A stretch of 64,000 bases of DNA, taken from Bradyrhizobium sp. 1(2017). Lineage in GTDB: Bacteria > Pseudomonadota > Alphaproteobacteria > Rhizobiales > Xanthobacteraceae. The notes below the pieces were generated by a model. It saw only the letters and a list, made by a program, of their open reading frames with translations. It searched no databases and was not told where the DNA came from. Of the stretch, positions 1 through 13,945 are shown piece after piece. The stretch is from the NCBI RefSeq assembly GCF_011602485.2, contig NZ_CP050022.2:1322001-1386000 (forward strand), given 5' to 3'. The position numbers and the translations under genes are program-made. Each line of letters starts with the position of its first letter. The first letter of the stretch is position 1.

Positions 1-476
1 GGCAGATGAAGGCCGAGCGCGTCAAGCGCGCCGACATTCTCGCCGCCGAAGGCCAGCGCCAATCCGAAATCCTGCGCGCCGAAGGCGCCAAGCAGGGCCA
101 GATCCTCCAGGCCGAGGGCCGCCGCGAGGCCGCCTTCCGCGACGCCGAGGCCCGCGAGCGTTCGGCGGAAGCTGAGGCAAAGGCCACCCAGATGGTGAGC
201 GAGGCGATTTCCAAGGGCGACGTCGCGGCGTTGAACTATTTCATCGCCGACAAATATATCAAGGCATTCGGCCAGTTCGCGGAGGCGCCGAATCAGAAGA
301 TCATCATGCTGCCGATGGAAGCCACCAGCATGCTCGGCTCGCTCGCCGGCATCGGCGAGATCGCCAAGGCGACCTTCGGTGAGAGTGCGGCCTCCGCGGC
401 TGCCGCCGCTCGCCGTCCCGGCTCGGTGCCACCGACCGGCGGCACGCCGCCGGCGGTGCCTCCGCGGCAGGGATAG
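1..476 (+). CDS. SPFH/band-7 (stomatin-like) protein, C-terminal part
   Basis: The reading frame is already open at base 1, so this is the last ~157 codons of a longer gene. The visible part starts with a long charged alpha-helix rich in Ala, Glu, Gln and Arg (EGQRQSEILRAEG-type heptads), typical of the coiled coil that follows the SPFH/band-7 domain in stomatin and paraslipin (QmcA) proteins. It then has the conserved segment containing ALNYFIADKYIKAFGQFA and ends in a low-complexity Ala/Pro/Gly tail. Such proteins form oligomeric rings on the inner membrane. The NfeD-type gene 52 bp downstream on the same strand is the classic partner of this family, which supports the call. The SPFH domain itself lies outside the window. 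Confidence 0.85.
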   Translation, partial: QMKAERVKRADILAAEGQRQSEILRAEGAKQGQILQAEGRREAAFRDAEARERSAEAEAKATQMVSEAISKGDVAALNYFIADKYIKAFGQFAEAPNQKIIMLPMEATSMLGSLAGIGEIAKATFGESAASAAAAARRPGSVPPTGGTPPAVPPRQG

Positions 477-528
477 TCACCGGCGCATGCCCCTCCACAG
501 GGGCTGCGCCATGATAGAAGGTCGTGTC

Positions 529-972
529 ATGACCGACATGTTCGTATCCTTGGGCACCTGGAACTGGCCGATCTTCGGCTTCGTCCTGATGGCGCTGGAG
601 GTGCTGGCGCCGGGCATCTTCCTGTTCTGGCTCGGGTTGGCTGCGCTGCTGGTCGGCCTGATCTCGTTCACCGTTGCCGTGTCCTGGCAGCTCCAGCTCG
701 TGATGTTCGCGGTCTTCGCCGCCGCTGCGGTGCCGGTGTGGCGCCGCCTCGCCCGGCCCAAGCCGGACGCCAGCGCCAGCCCCTTCCTCAACAAGCGCAC
801 CGAGGCCTTGCTCGGGCGCGAGTTCACGCTGGAGAAGCCGATCATCGACGGCTCAGGCACCGTCCGCATCGGCGACACGGTCTGGCGCGTGGCCGGTCCG
901 GACACGCCGGCGGGGACGCGCGTGAAGGTGGTGCAGGTGGACGGTGCGAACCTGACTGTGGCTGCGGCTTAG
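529..972 (+). CDS. NfeD family membrane protein
   Basis: A 147-residue protein with two or three hydrophobic helices in the first ~70 residues (segments around FGFVLMALEVLAPGIFLFW and LGLAALLVGLISF), then a soluble C-terminal domain of about 60 residues (GREFTLEKPIIDGSGTVRIGD) that matches the OB-fold of NfeD proteins. NfeD proteins pair with SPFH/stomatin proteins in membrane quality control, and the upstream gene is such a protein, so the two are probably one operon. The start at 529 is preferred because AGAAGG (516-521) lies 7 bases before it; an in-frame ATG at 511 has no such site. Confidence 0.88.
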   Translation: MTDMFVSLGTWNWPIFGFVLMALEVLAPGIFLFWLGLAALLVGLISFTVAVSWQLQLVMFAVFAAAAVPVWRRLARPKPDASASPFLNKRTEALLGREFTLEKPIIDGSGTVRIGDTVWRVAGPDTPAGTRVKVVQVDGANLTVAAA

Positions 973-990
973 TCCACCGTCATTGCGAGC

Positions 991-1329
991 TCAGGCACCG
1001 CTCTTGCTGCGCCACCGCTCCGCAAACCTGTGCAGCGGCATGAACGTCTCGCACAATTCCCGGCCCTGCGGCGTCAGCCCGTAGCCGCCAGCCTCGCCCA
1101 GCTCCACGAACCCCGCTTCGCGCAGCTCCGTCAGCCGCGCCTGCAGCACTGTCGGCGAAGCCTCGTCGCACGCCGTGCGCAGTGCGCGCGAGGTGAGGGG
1201 CTCATCCCGCAGCTCCCACAATATCCGCAGGCTCCAGCGCCGGCCGAGCAGGTCGAGCAACGCCATGATGGGCCGTCCCGTGCGCGAGCCGCGCACGCCG
1301 CGTTCTCCTGATGCTGCCCGTTTCGCCAT
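991..1329 (-). CDS. HxlR-family winged-helix transcriptional regulator
   Basis: 112 residues. The core (RPIMALLDLLGRRWSLRILWEL, then TVLQARLTELREAGFVE and a GYGLTPQGREL wing) is the HxlR signature: a single winged helix that binds DNA as a dimer. The start at 1329 is chosen over the ATG at 1347 because AAGGGG lies 5 bases upstream of it, and because 1347 would put the start beside the operator palindromes. The gene is divergent from an AhpD-like gene at 1401, and the shared 71-bp region carries two perfect inverted repeats, so it probably represses itself and its neighbour. HxlR proteins often sense electrophiles or redox state; the ligand here is unknown. Confidence 0.88.
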   Translation of the reverse strand: MAKRAASGERGVRGSRTGRPIMALLDLLGRRWSLRILWELRDEPLTSRALRTACDEASPTVLQARLTELREAGFVELGEAGGYGLTPQGRELCETFMPLHRFAERWRSKSGA

Positions 1330-1347
1330 CGTCGCCCCTTGCGTCAT

Positions 1348-1364
1348 GCTACAAATAATGTAGC
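1348..1364. promoter_or_regulatory. Inverted repeat, candidate HxlR operator 1
   Basis: Perfect inverted repeat GCTACA (1348-1353), 5-base spacer, TGTAGC (1359-1364). It lies just upstream of the HxlR start and between the divergent genes. It shares the GCTAC/GTAGC half-site with the second palindrome 3 bases away. Confidence 0.6.
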
Positions 1365-1366
1365 GT

Positions 1367-1389
1367 ATTGCTACGATAATTGTAGCAAT
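1367..1389. promoter_or_regulatory. Inverted repeat, candidate HxlR operator 2
   Basis: Perfect 8-bp inverted repeat ATTGCTAC (1367-1374), 7-base spacer, GTAGCAAT (1382-1389). It ends 11 bases before the AhpD-like ATG and directly before its GGAGAG ribosome site, a position suited to repression. Confidence 0.65.
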
Positions 1390-1400
1390 GGAGAGGGTTC

Positions 1401-1955
1401 ATGTCCCAGCTCGTGCCCCGCATCGCGCCGCTCACCCCGCCTTATCCCCCGGAGATCCAACAGCAGTTCGATCGCATCATGCGCGGAGCGCCGCCGCTGG
1501 TGTTGTTCCGGGTGATGGCGGGCCACGGTCGCGCCTGGGACAAGTTTCGCGCCGGCGGGCTTCTTGATCCGGGCCCGCTCTCGCTGCGCCAGCGCGAGAT
1601 CGTCATCGACCGTACCTGCGCACTGAACAGGTGCGAGTATGAATGGGGTGTGCATGTCGCGATCTTTGCCGGGCCGGCAAAGCTCACCGAGGATGACGTG
1701 CGCGCGACGGTGCTGGGCGATGCGGCGTCGGCGTGCTGGTCGCCGGCCGAGCGGGCGCTCGTCGCAGCCGTGGACGCATTGCATCACCGCGCGACGCTCG
1801 ATGATGAGGAATTCGCCGCGCTGTCGGCGCATTACGACGAGGCGCAGATTTTGGAGATCATGCTGCTCTGCGGCTTCTATCGCACCGTGTCGTATCTGGC
1901 GAACGGGCTGAGATTGCCGCTGGAGGAGAACGCGGCGCGGTTTCCGCAGGCCTAA
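1401..1955 (+). CDS. Carboxymuconolactone decarboxylase family (AhpD-like) protein
   Basis: 184 residues. The central helix with LSLRQREIVIDRTCALN followed by RCEYEWGVHV is the carboxymuconolactone-decarboxylase/AhpD fold motif. AhpD proper has a CxxC redox pair; here only one Cys (CEYEWGVH) is present, as in many non-peroxidase members, so a thiol-peroxidase role is not assured. GGAGAG lies about 5 bases before the ATG. It is divergent from the HxlR regulator with two palindromic operators between them, which suggests induction by a stress compound or aromatic substrate. The reaction cannot be read from sequence. Confidence 0.85.
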   Translation: MSQLVPRIAPLTPPYPPEIQQQFDRIMRGAPPLVLFRVMAGHGRAWDKFRAGGLLDPGPLSLRQREIVIDRTCALNRCEYEWGVHVAIFAGPAKLTEDDVRATVLGDAASACWSPAERALVAAVDALHHRATLDDEEFAALSAHYDEAQILEIMLLCGFYRTVSYLANGLRLPLEENAARFPQA

Positions 1956-1982
1956 CCGCGCGGCGACCTCGGAGCGAGATGG

Positions 1983-2016
1983 ATCCCGGGCTCACCGCTT
2001 CGCGATGCCCCGGGAT
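1983..2016. repeat. Short palindrome between convergent genes
   Basis: ATCCCGGG (1983-1990) is repeated inverted as CCCGGGAT (2009-2016) around an 18-base loop, in the gap between the AhpD-like gene and kdsD. It looks like the core of a dispersed Bradyrhizobium-type palindromic repeat and could also slow convergent transcription. No U-tract follows it. Confidence 0.5.
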
Positions 2017-2029
2017 GACGGACAAACGC

Positions 2030-3037
2030 CTACGCCACGCCCGCCCGCAACAGATCGTGCAGATGCACGATGCCGACCACCTTGCCGGCTTCGGTCACGA
2101 CCAGCGTGGTGATCTTGCGCGTGTTCAGCACCTCGATCATCTCGGTCGCGAGCATCGAGGGCGGCACCGTCTTGGGCTGCCGGGTCATGATGTCGTCGAC
2201 CGACGCCGTCAACAGGTCCGGCCGCATGTGGCGGCGCAGGTCGCCGTCGGTGATGATGCCCGCGATGGCGCCGGCATCATCGATGATGCAGACGCAGCCG
2301 AGCCCCTTGGCCGACATCTCGACCACGGCGTCCGACATCTTGGTACCGAGCGGCTTGACCGGGATTTCCTCGCCCGTGCGCATGTAGTCTCGGACGAATT
2401 TCAGCATCGCGCCCAGCTTGCCGCCGGGGTGGAAGTGCGCGAACTCCAGCGCGGTGAAGCCGCGGCCTTCGAGCAGCGCGATCGCGATGGCATCGCCGAT
2501 CGCAGCCTGCATCAGCGTCGAGGTGGTCGGCGCCAGGTTGTGCGGGCAGGCCTCGCGCGCCTTCGGCAGCTCGAGCACGATGTCGGCGGCTTGTCCCAGC
2601 GAGGACGCGGCGCTCGAGGTCACTGCAATCATGGGAATCGCAAAGCGCGCCGAATAGTTCACGAGGTTCTTCATCTCCGGCTGCTCGCCGGACCAGGACA
2701 GCGCCATGATGACGTCGTCGGTCGTGATCATGCCGAGGTCGCCATGGCCGGCTTCGGCCGTGTGCACGAAGAAAGCGGGGGTGCCGGTCGAGGCCAGCGT
2801 CGCCGCGATCTTGCGGCCCATGTGACCGGACTTGCCGAGCCCGGTGACGATGACGCGGCCCTTGGCGTTGCGGATCAGGTCCACGGCTTTCGCAAATGTC
2901 GCGCCCAGCGGGCCGCGCAGGGCGGCGGCGAGCGCGTTGATGCCGCCGCTCTCCGTCTCCAGCGTGCGGAGCGCGGATTCGACGCTGTCAGGGATGGAGC
3001 CGGATGATGCGGTCATCAGCGGTTTCGAACTCGGCAT
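2030..3037 (-). CDS. kdsD: Arabinose-5-phosphate isomerase (KpsF/GutQ family)
   Basis: 335 residues from the chosen start. A sugar isomerase (SIS) domain spans roughly residues 30-190 (VIVTGLGKSGHMGRKIAATL, then HTAEAGHGDLGMI and LSWSGEQPEM), followed by two CBS domains to the end (IIDDAGAIAGIITDGDLRR; TLVVTEAGKVVGIVHLHDLL). This is the standard KpsF/GutQ/KdsD layout. The enzyme converts ribulose 5-phosphate to arabinose 5-phosphate, the first step towards Kdo for lipopolysaccharide. The frame is open further upstream to 3196, but the MPSSKPLMT start at 3037 fits the family length; no convincing Shine-Dalgarno is visible there. A beta-barrel gene is divergent from it. Confidence 0.92.
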   Translation of the reverse strand: MPSSKPLMTASSGSIPDSVESALRTLETESGGINALAAALRGPLGATFAKAVDLIRNAKGRVIVTGLGKSGHMGRKIAATLASTGTPAFFVHTAEAGHGDLGMITTDDVIMALSWSGEQPEMKNLVNYSARFAIPMIAVTSSAASSLGQAADIVLELPKAREACPHNLAPTTSTLMQAAIGDAIAIALLEGRGFTALEFAHFHPGGKLGAMLKFVRDYMRTGEEIPVKPLGTKMSDAVVEMSAKGLGCVCIIDDAGAIAGIITDGDLRRHMRPDLLTASVDDIMTRQPKTVPPSMLATEMIEVLNTRKITTLVVTEAGKVVGIVHLHDLLRAGVA

Positions 3038-3228
3038 GCTCAGGTCCAGGGAGGAGGGGCGTTCGCCCGTTGGCGCCTGCTTAGCACGCCGCCGCCGTGG
3101 AGGCGACGCGTCCGCCAACCCCCTCAACGGGTCATTAACCATAATTGTTTTAACTCCATTAACGATGGTTCCCGTCAACCGGTGGGAGTCTGTCATGAAG
3201 TGTTTGATTTCGTTGGAGTTCTTCCATC

Positions 3229-4983
3229 GTGGGGTCGTCTCCAGGCAGGGGCCGGAGCCAGCGCGCGCATTTCCTGCGCGCCGCTTTGCCGTGCCTCGTG
3301 CTGACGGTCCTCGAGAGCGCGCCGGTGGGCGCCCAGAGCCTCACGCCAGACCTGTTCAATCCCAACCGCGGCGGCTTCGCCTCGCCCGAGACGCTGCCGA
3401 CGCGCCGCACCGCCGGCGTGCCGCAGGCGCCGTCGGATGCACTGCCGACGCTGCCCGATCCCAGCGATCTGCGCCGACGGCAGCAGGCCCCGGCAAGCTC
3501 GCGCCCCGGCCAAACCGCAACCGCTCCGGTGCCGACCTATGGCCTGCCCGCCGCCAATGGCGCGAGCGGCTCCGGCTACGACTCGCTCAACCGCAAGCGG
3601 CAGCAGCCCAAGCTCTATCCCGGTCAGCCCAAGCCGAAGCGCCCGGTTGGCCCCGGCTCGAAGGCGCCGCCGGAAACGCCGGAGCGCACGCTCACGCCGC
3701 CGCGCATCGCACCGCCGCCGTCCGAAACCGCGCACAAGGTGCCGGTGCCGCCGGCCATGGCAGGCAACGTGCCCGGCCAGCCGCTGCGTCGCCGCCTCAA
3801 GCTGGATGAGGATCCGTTCGGCGCGGTCGGCGACTACGCCGGCAGTTTCCTGATCAAGGGCGGGCTCGAGCTTTCCGCGGGCTACGACACCAACCCGACG
3901 CGCCTCAACAAGCCCGTGGGGTCGCCCGCCTATGTGGTCGCACCCGATCTCCTCGTGGTGTCTGATTGGGAGCGCCATGCGCTGGTCGCCGATCTGCGCG
4001 GCTCGTTCTCGGGCTACACCAACAACATGCCGGCGACGATCGACGGCTTCGCCTCGCCGTCGCCGGTCGAGGCCAATCGTCCCGATTTCACCGGCCATGT
4101 CGATGGCCGGCTCGACGTCAGCCGCGATTTCAAGCTGCTCTCGCAGCTGCGCCTGCGGCTCGCCACCGACAATCCCGGCAGCCCGAACGTGCAGGCCGGC
4201 CTGCAAAAATATCCGGTCTATGCCACCTACGGGACGACCGTCGGCTTCGACCAGACCTTCAACCGTTTCCAGGTCGCGGCCGGCGCCACCGTCGATCGCA
4301 CCGCCTACACCGATTCAAAGCTCACCGACGGCTCGACCTTCGCCAACACCGACCGCGACTTCAATCAATATGGCGGCGTCGGACGGTTTTCCTACGACCT
4401 GAAACCGGGCCTCAAGCCCTTCGTCGAGATCCAGGGCGACACCCGCGTGCACGACCAGGCCGCCGATCGCAACGGCTTCTTCCGCGATTCCAACGGGGGC
4501 TACGCCAAGGTCGGCTCGTCCTTCGAGTTCTCGCGCATCCTCACCGGCGAGATCTCGGTCGGCTATTCCGCGCGCAACTATACCGACCCGCGTCTCAGCC
4601 AGCTCGCGGGCTTCCTCACCACGGGCTCGCTGATCTGGAATGCGAGCGGCCTCACCACGGTGAAACTCTTCACCGACACGCAGATCAACGAGACCACGAT
4701 TCCCGGCTCCTCCGGCGTGCTGGTGCGCACCTACGCCGCCGAAGTCGACCACGACTTCCGCCGCTGGCTCACCGCCGTCGGCAAGTTCACCTACGGCACG
4801 TACGACTACCAGAACCAGAACCGCAACGACAAAACCTACTCGCTCGAAGGCAATCTGATCTACAAGCTCAACCGCAACGTCTGGATCAAGGGCACGCTTC
4901 GCCACGATATCCTGGATTCGAATGTGGCGTCGGCGAGCTCGCAGGGGACGGTGATGCTGCTGGGGGTGAGGCTGCAGAATTAG
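3229..4983 (+). CDS. Outer-membrane beta-barrel protein (BBP2-type putative porin)
   Basis: 584 residues, starting with GTG. A signal peptide (positively charged start, hydrophobic stretch around LRAALPCLVLTVL, cleavage after about VGA) is followed by a Pro/Arg/Gln-rich disordered region to about residue 190. A C-terminal domain of ~390 residues then shows alternating aromatic and polar beta strands (GGLELSAGYDTNPTRL, GSSFEFSRILTGEISVGYSARNY). This matches the 'putative beta-barrel porin 2' family, often annotated as outer-membrane beta-barrel protein. The protein ends with a short hydrophobic strand (VMLLGVRLQN), as in outer-membrane barrels. The transported substrate, if any, is unknown. 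Confidence 0.8.
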   Translation: MGSSPGRGRSQRAHFLRAALPCLVLTVLESAPVGAQSLTPDLFNPNRGGFASPETLPTRRTAGVPQAPSDALPTLPDPSDLRRRQQAPASSRPGQTATAPVPTYGLPAANGASGSGYDSLNRKRQQPKLYPGQPKPKRPVGPGSKAPPETPERTLTPPRIAPPPSETAHKVPVPPAMAGNVPGQPLRRRLKLDEDPFGAVGDYAGSFLIKGGLELSAGYDTNPTRLNKPVGSPAYVVAPDLLVVSDWERHALVADLRGSFSGYTNNMPATIDGFASPSPVEANRPDFTGHVDGRLDVSRDFKLLSQLRLRLATDNPGSPNVQAGLQKYPVYATYGTTVGFDQTFNRFQVAAGATVDRTAYTDSKLTDGSTFANTDRDFNQYGGVGRFSYDLKPGLKPFVEIQGDTRVHDQAADRNGFFRDSNGGYAKVGSSFEFSRILTGEISVGYSARNYTDPRLSQLAGFLTTGSLIWNASGLTTVKLFTDTQINETTIPGSSGVLVRTYAAEVDHDFRRWLTAVGKFTYGTYDYQNQNRNDKTYSLEGNLIYKLNRNVWIKGTLRHDILDSNVASASSQGTVMLLGVRLQN

Positions 4984-5020
4984 CGGAGGCGATGGGCTAT
5001 AGCCGGAGCCAAGCCCTCAG

Positions 5021-5152
5021 CTGTCGTCCTGGCGAAAGCCAGGACCCATTCCCCCAGGGAGTAGTTTGGCGAAGACTTGGCGTTCGGGACTGCAACCGCC
5101 TGCTCATCGATAGATTCCGCGGTATGGGTCCTGGCTTTCGCCAGGACGACAG
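5021..5152. repeat. Palindromic repeat element, copy A
   Basis: Perfect 29-bp terminal inverted repeats (5021-5049 and 5124-5152) flank a 74-bp centre. Each arm is itself a hairpin with a 7-bp stem (TCCTGGC/GCCAGGA) and a GAAA loop. The element lies between the beta-barrel gene and gltD, which converge. A second copy in inverted orientation is at 55648-55778. The centre contains the shared block GGGAGTAGTTTGGCGAAG. There is no coding capacity, so it looks like a MITE- or REP-type element. Confidence 0.85.
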
Positions 5153-5197
5153 CGGAAAGTTTATCTGCCTGCGAGCTGTTCGCGGCGCTGCTCAAAC

Positions 5198-6649
<1,452 letters not shown>

Positions 6650-6691
6650 TAAACCCGAAGTCCCTGCCGCTTAGTCGTTTATTCTCTCACT

Positions 6692-6797
6692 CCTCATCCT
6701 GAGGAGCGGCGCCCTTTGCGCCGCGTCTCGAAGGATGAAGGCCCGGATGGTGGTCTCATGGTCCGAGACGGCGCTATTGCGCCTCCTGACCATGAGG
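6692..6797. repeat. Palindromic repeat in the gltB-gltD gap
   Basis: A GC-rich palindromic block: CCTCATCCTGAGG, then a GGCGCC-centred arm, GTCTCGAAGGATGAAG, and a second arm CATGGTCCGAGACGGCGC...CCTGACCATG. CTCATCCT/AGGATGA and GTCTCG/CGAGAC pair within it. It resembles a dispersed intergenic repeat of Bradyrhizobium (recalled, not searched). It sits inside an operon, so its transcript would fold between the two cistrons. Confidence 0.65.
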
Positions 6798-6806
6798 CCT
6801 TCTTGG

Positions 6807-11540
<4,734 letters not shown>

Positions 11541-12032
11541 TGTTCCAATCCTCTCCATGCGGCAAGCTGCCTCACCGCCATCTTCGGCGCACCTTGGGCG
11601 TTCCGCGGCACCCGCCTCTGGGTCACCGCTCGTCCGCTAGCGAGCCGCATTTTCTTAAATTCAGGCCTAGGCGTTCTACGTCCCCGAGAACGGCTTTGCC
11701 TGCTACCTTCCCGGCGCTCGAGAGCACCGGTTCTCGCTGCAATCCCTATGCCGGAATCGCAAGCAAAATTGAGACAGTCTTCCTGTCCTAACCATCACCT
11801 TGCCAAATTTTTGTCTAGCACACAAGCGTGCGGAAGTCCCGATTCCCGATCTGTCAATCAATCGCTTTCCAAAAGTTGCGCAGCCCCGTTTTTGAAGCAA
11901 ACGCGCCCTGATCCGGCCCCGCGGACGCCGAAATCGCAAATGAAGCTTCGGATCAACCCTTCGGAAGACGCGCCACGCCGCGAGAAGCGAAAGATGGCGG
12001 CAATCCGGAGGCCTGACAGGAGCGTCTCGACG
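11541..12032. other. Divergent intergenic region, gltB / secreted protein
   Basis: About 490 bp without a supportable gene. Open frames crossing it are extensions of antisense or downstream frames. It must hold the gltB promoter on the minus strand and the promoter of the gene at 12033. I could not identify a convincing sigma-54 or NtrC site or a riboswitch. The stretch 11775-11830 is more AT-rich than its surroundings. Confidence 0.5.
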
Positions 12033-12797
12033 ATGAAGTTTTTCACAGGATGTGTGGCCGCCGCCGCGCTGGTGCTGGCTGCGAGTGCCGGATACGCGCA
12101 GGTTCCCGCCAACGGTATCACGGGAGGGGCCTTTATCGCGGTGTCGGATTTCGACGGGCCCTACGCGCCGCCGGAGGCCGCGCCGGCCCCGCCGCCGCGT
12201 TACGGCTATGGCTACGGCTATGAGGAACGCGGTCCGGCCCCGCAACTACTGCCGTCCACGGAGGTCTATGCCGTGCTGCGCGACAATGGTTTCTTGCCAC
12301 TCGGAATCCCGCGCCTGCGCGGCAGGGTCTACACCATTGCGGTAATCGACCGCCGGGGCGACAACGGCCGGCTGGTGATCGACGCCAGCGACGGGAGAAT
12401 CCTGCGCTTCATGCCCGCCGCCGACGCCTATGGCATGGCGCCCGCCTATGACGAGCCCGCGGTCGCGCCCTACGGCCCGCAAAGCGCGCTGCCGCCGCCG
12501 ACCGCGGTCCGCAGCGGCCCGCCGCGCCCGCCGGCCTCGATACCGCACGTGGCAAGCCGCACCGTGCCGCTGCCGAAGGTCGCCCCGCGCCGCAGCGAGA
12601 CGCCGGTCGCGGCCAAGCCGGTCGAGCTCACGGCGCAACAGGCCCAGGCGCCGCAACCTGCACAGGCACAGCCCACGCAGCAGGCCGCGGCCGTGCAGGC
12701 CAAGCCTGCCGAGGCCGCGCCCACCGTCGGCCAGGCCAAGCCCGCGCCGACGATCCTGCCGACACAGGACATGCCCGCTGCACAGGGGCTGGATTAG
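12033..12797 (+). CDS. Secreted proline/alanine/glutamine-rich hypothetical protein
   Basis: 254 residues. A clear signal peptide (MKFFTGCVAAAALVLAASAGYAQ) is followed by a Pro/Tyr/Gly-rich stretch (APPPRYGYGYGYEE) and a compact region of about 70 residues (STEVYAVLRDNGFLPLGIPRLRGRVYTIAVIDRRGDNGRLVIDASDGRIL). The latter is a PepSY-like or YpeB-like fold often found in Rhizobiales periplasmic proteins. A long disordered Ala/Pro/Gln/Lys tail ends the protein. AGGAG (12018-12022) lies 10 bases before the ATG. The frame extends upstream but without an initiation site. Function unknown; probably periplasmic. Confidence 0.75.
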   Translation: MKFFTGCVAAAALVLAASAGYAQVPANGITGGAFIAVSDFDGPYAPPEAAPAPPPRYGYGYGYEERGPAPQLLPSTEVYAVLRDNGFLPLGIPRLRGRVYTIAVIDRRGDNGRLVIDASDGRILRFMPAADAYGMAPAYDEPAVAPYGPQSALPPPTAVRSGPPRPPASIPHVASRTVPLPKVAPRRSETPVAAKPVELTAQQAQAPQPAQAQPTQQAAAVQAKPAEAAPTVGQAKPAPTILPTQDMPAAQGLD

Positions 12798-12834
12798 CGC
12801 TCTGAATTTGACGCGACGGCGCCAGCAACACGCC

Positions 12835-12868
12835 CGCTGTCGTCCCTGCGAACGCAGGACCGACAGCG
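12835..12868. repeat. Single-arm palindromic repeat
   Basis: CGCTGTCGTCC, CTGCG, AA, CGCAG, then GACCGACAGCG forms one hairpin. It shares the CTGTCGTCC...GACAG edges with the arms of the elements at 5021 and 55648, so it is probably a solitary arm of the same family. Confidence 0.55.
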
Positions 12869-12892
12869 GTCCTGGAGACAGTCGAGCAAAAC

Positions 12893-12922
12893 AAAGGGCG
12901 CCTGAGATTTCAGGCGCCCTTT
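12893..12922. terminator. Bidirectional hairpin terminator
   Basis: Perfect 13-bp stem AAAGGGCGCCTGA (12893-12905) / TCAGGCGCCCTTT (12910-12922) with a 4-base loop. The A and T ends give a short U-run in both directions. It lies between the convergent genes ending at 12797 and 12939. Confidence 0.85.
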
Positions 12923-12938
12923 GCATTCCGTCATCGCC

Positions 12939-13709
12939 TCAGCTTCGACCATACCCCGCTGCGTCCAGGATCAGCTTCGCGATCTCTTTCGGATGCGACA
13001 CCAGCGAGAGGTGGCCGGCGTCGAGCTCGACCGTGGTGGCGTTCATGCGCTTGGCGAGGAAGCGCTCGAAATCGGGATTGATGGTGTAGTCGTTCTTCGA
13101 CACCGCGTACCAGCTCGGCTTGCTGTGCCAGGCGGCTTCCGTGGTGCGGCCGGCGAAGATCGAAGCGGCGGTCGGCCATTGCACCGCATAAAGCTCCTTG
13201 GCCTGCTCCGCCTTCACGCCATTGGCGAAGTACTTCAGGAAGGCCTCTTCCGAGAGTTTTGTGTAGCCGTCGCGCTCGACGATTCCGGCGCGGGCCGGTC
13301 CGGCTGGAAACTGCTTCGACAGCGCGACGAAATCCTCGTTGGCGTCGGGCGCGCGTGCGGCGACATAAACGAGACCGGTGACCTTGGGATCTGTGCCCAC
13401 CTGGCTGATCACGGTGCCGCCCCAGGAATGCGCGACCAGGACGGTCCGTCCGTCCTGCTCGGCCAGTGCGCGCCGGGTCGCCTCAACGGAGTCCGCAAGC
13501 GACGACAGCGGATTCTGCACGGCGGTCACGTGCAGGCCCGCAGCCTGCAGGATCGGGATCACCTCCGACCAGCTCGAGCCGTCGGCCCAGGCTCCGTGCA
13601 CCAGCACGACGTTCGTCGCCTTCACCGTCTGCGGTGTCTGGGCGTGAGCGAAGCCGAGGGGAGCCGCCAGCAGGCTCGCGGCGACGAAAAAGCTGCGCCA
13701 GAAGGTCAC
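12939..13709 (-). CDS. Secreted alpha/beta hydrolase
   Basis: 256 residues from a GTG start at 13709 with GGAG about 8 bases upstream; the frame runs on to a TTG at 13745, but the GTG start gives a textbook signal peptide (MTFWRSFFVAASLLAAPLGFAHA, cut before Gln). The mature part is an alpha/beta hydrolase: oxyanion region VVLVHGAWADGSSW, nucleophile Ser95 in AHSWGG, and a late His in DAGHLSLVSHP. It belongs to the small-esterase or salicylate-esterase-like group that includes many Rhizobiales periplasmic hydrolases. Substrate unknown. Confidence 0.85.
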   Translation of the reverse strand: MTFWRSFFVAASLLAAPLGFAHAQTPQTVKATNVVLVHGAWADGSSWSEVIPILQAAGLHVTAVQNPLSSLADSVEATRRALAEQDGRTVLVAHSWGGTVISQVGTDPKVTGLVYVAARAPDANEDFVALSKQFPAGPARAGIVERDGYTKLSEEAFLKYFANGVKAEQAKELYAVQWPTAASIFAGRTTEAAWHSKPSWYAVSKNDYTINPDFERFLAKRMNATTVELDAGHLSLVSHPKEIAKLILDAAGYGRS

Positions 13710-13841
13710 GATCGTTCTCCGTGTTGTCTTGGGTTCGATGCCCAAAGGACGGAGCGTAGAGCGGCGGCGTTACGCCGCTCACCAGTCTGTGATGCGGTGC
13801 AATGGTATAAAGTCCTGGAAGAAGGCTGCCCGGCAATCGAT

Positions 13842-13867
13842 GTCGTCCCGGCTTTCGCCAGGACGAC
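13842..13867. repeat. Solitary repeat arm
   Basis: GTCGTCCCGGCTTTCGCCAGGACGAC folds as one hairpin and matches a single arm of the palindromic element at 5021-5152 and 55648-55778. It has one mismatch in the stem (CCCGGC against GCCAGG). It lies between the hydrolase and hsp20 genes. Confidence 0.55.
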
Positions 13868-13893
13868 GATGGGGAGAGCGCGCTGAAAGCAAA

Positions 13894-13922
13894 AAACGCC
13901 CCGGGGGCACCGGGGCGTTTTC
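13894..13922 (-). terminator. Terminator of the hsp20 gene
   Basis: Perfect 12-bp stem AAAACGCCCCGG (13894-13905) / CCGGGGCGTTTT (13911-13922) with loop GGGCA. On the minus strand the stem ends in a U-run. It starts 24 bases after the hsp20 stop codon. Confidence 0.85.
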
Positions 13923-13945
13923 GCAACCTGGACGTGGCGTGCGGT

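Noticed and set aside
2832..3809. Plus-strand 325-codon frame upstream of the beta-barrel gene
   Set aside because: It overlaps kdsD antisense and then the beta-barrel gene in another frame; only the GTG-started frame at 3229 gives a signal peptide and barrel strands.
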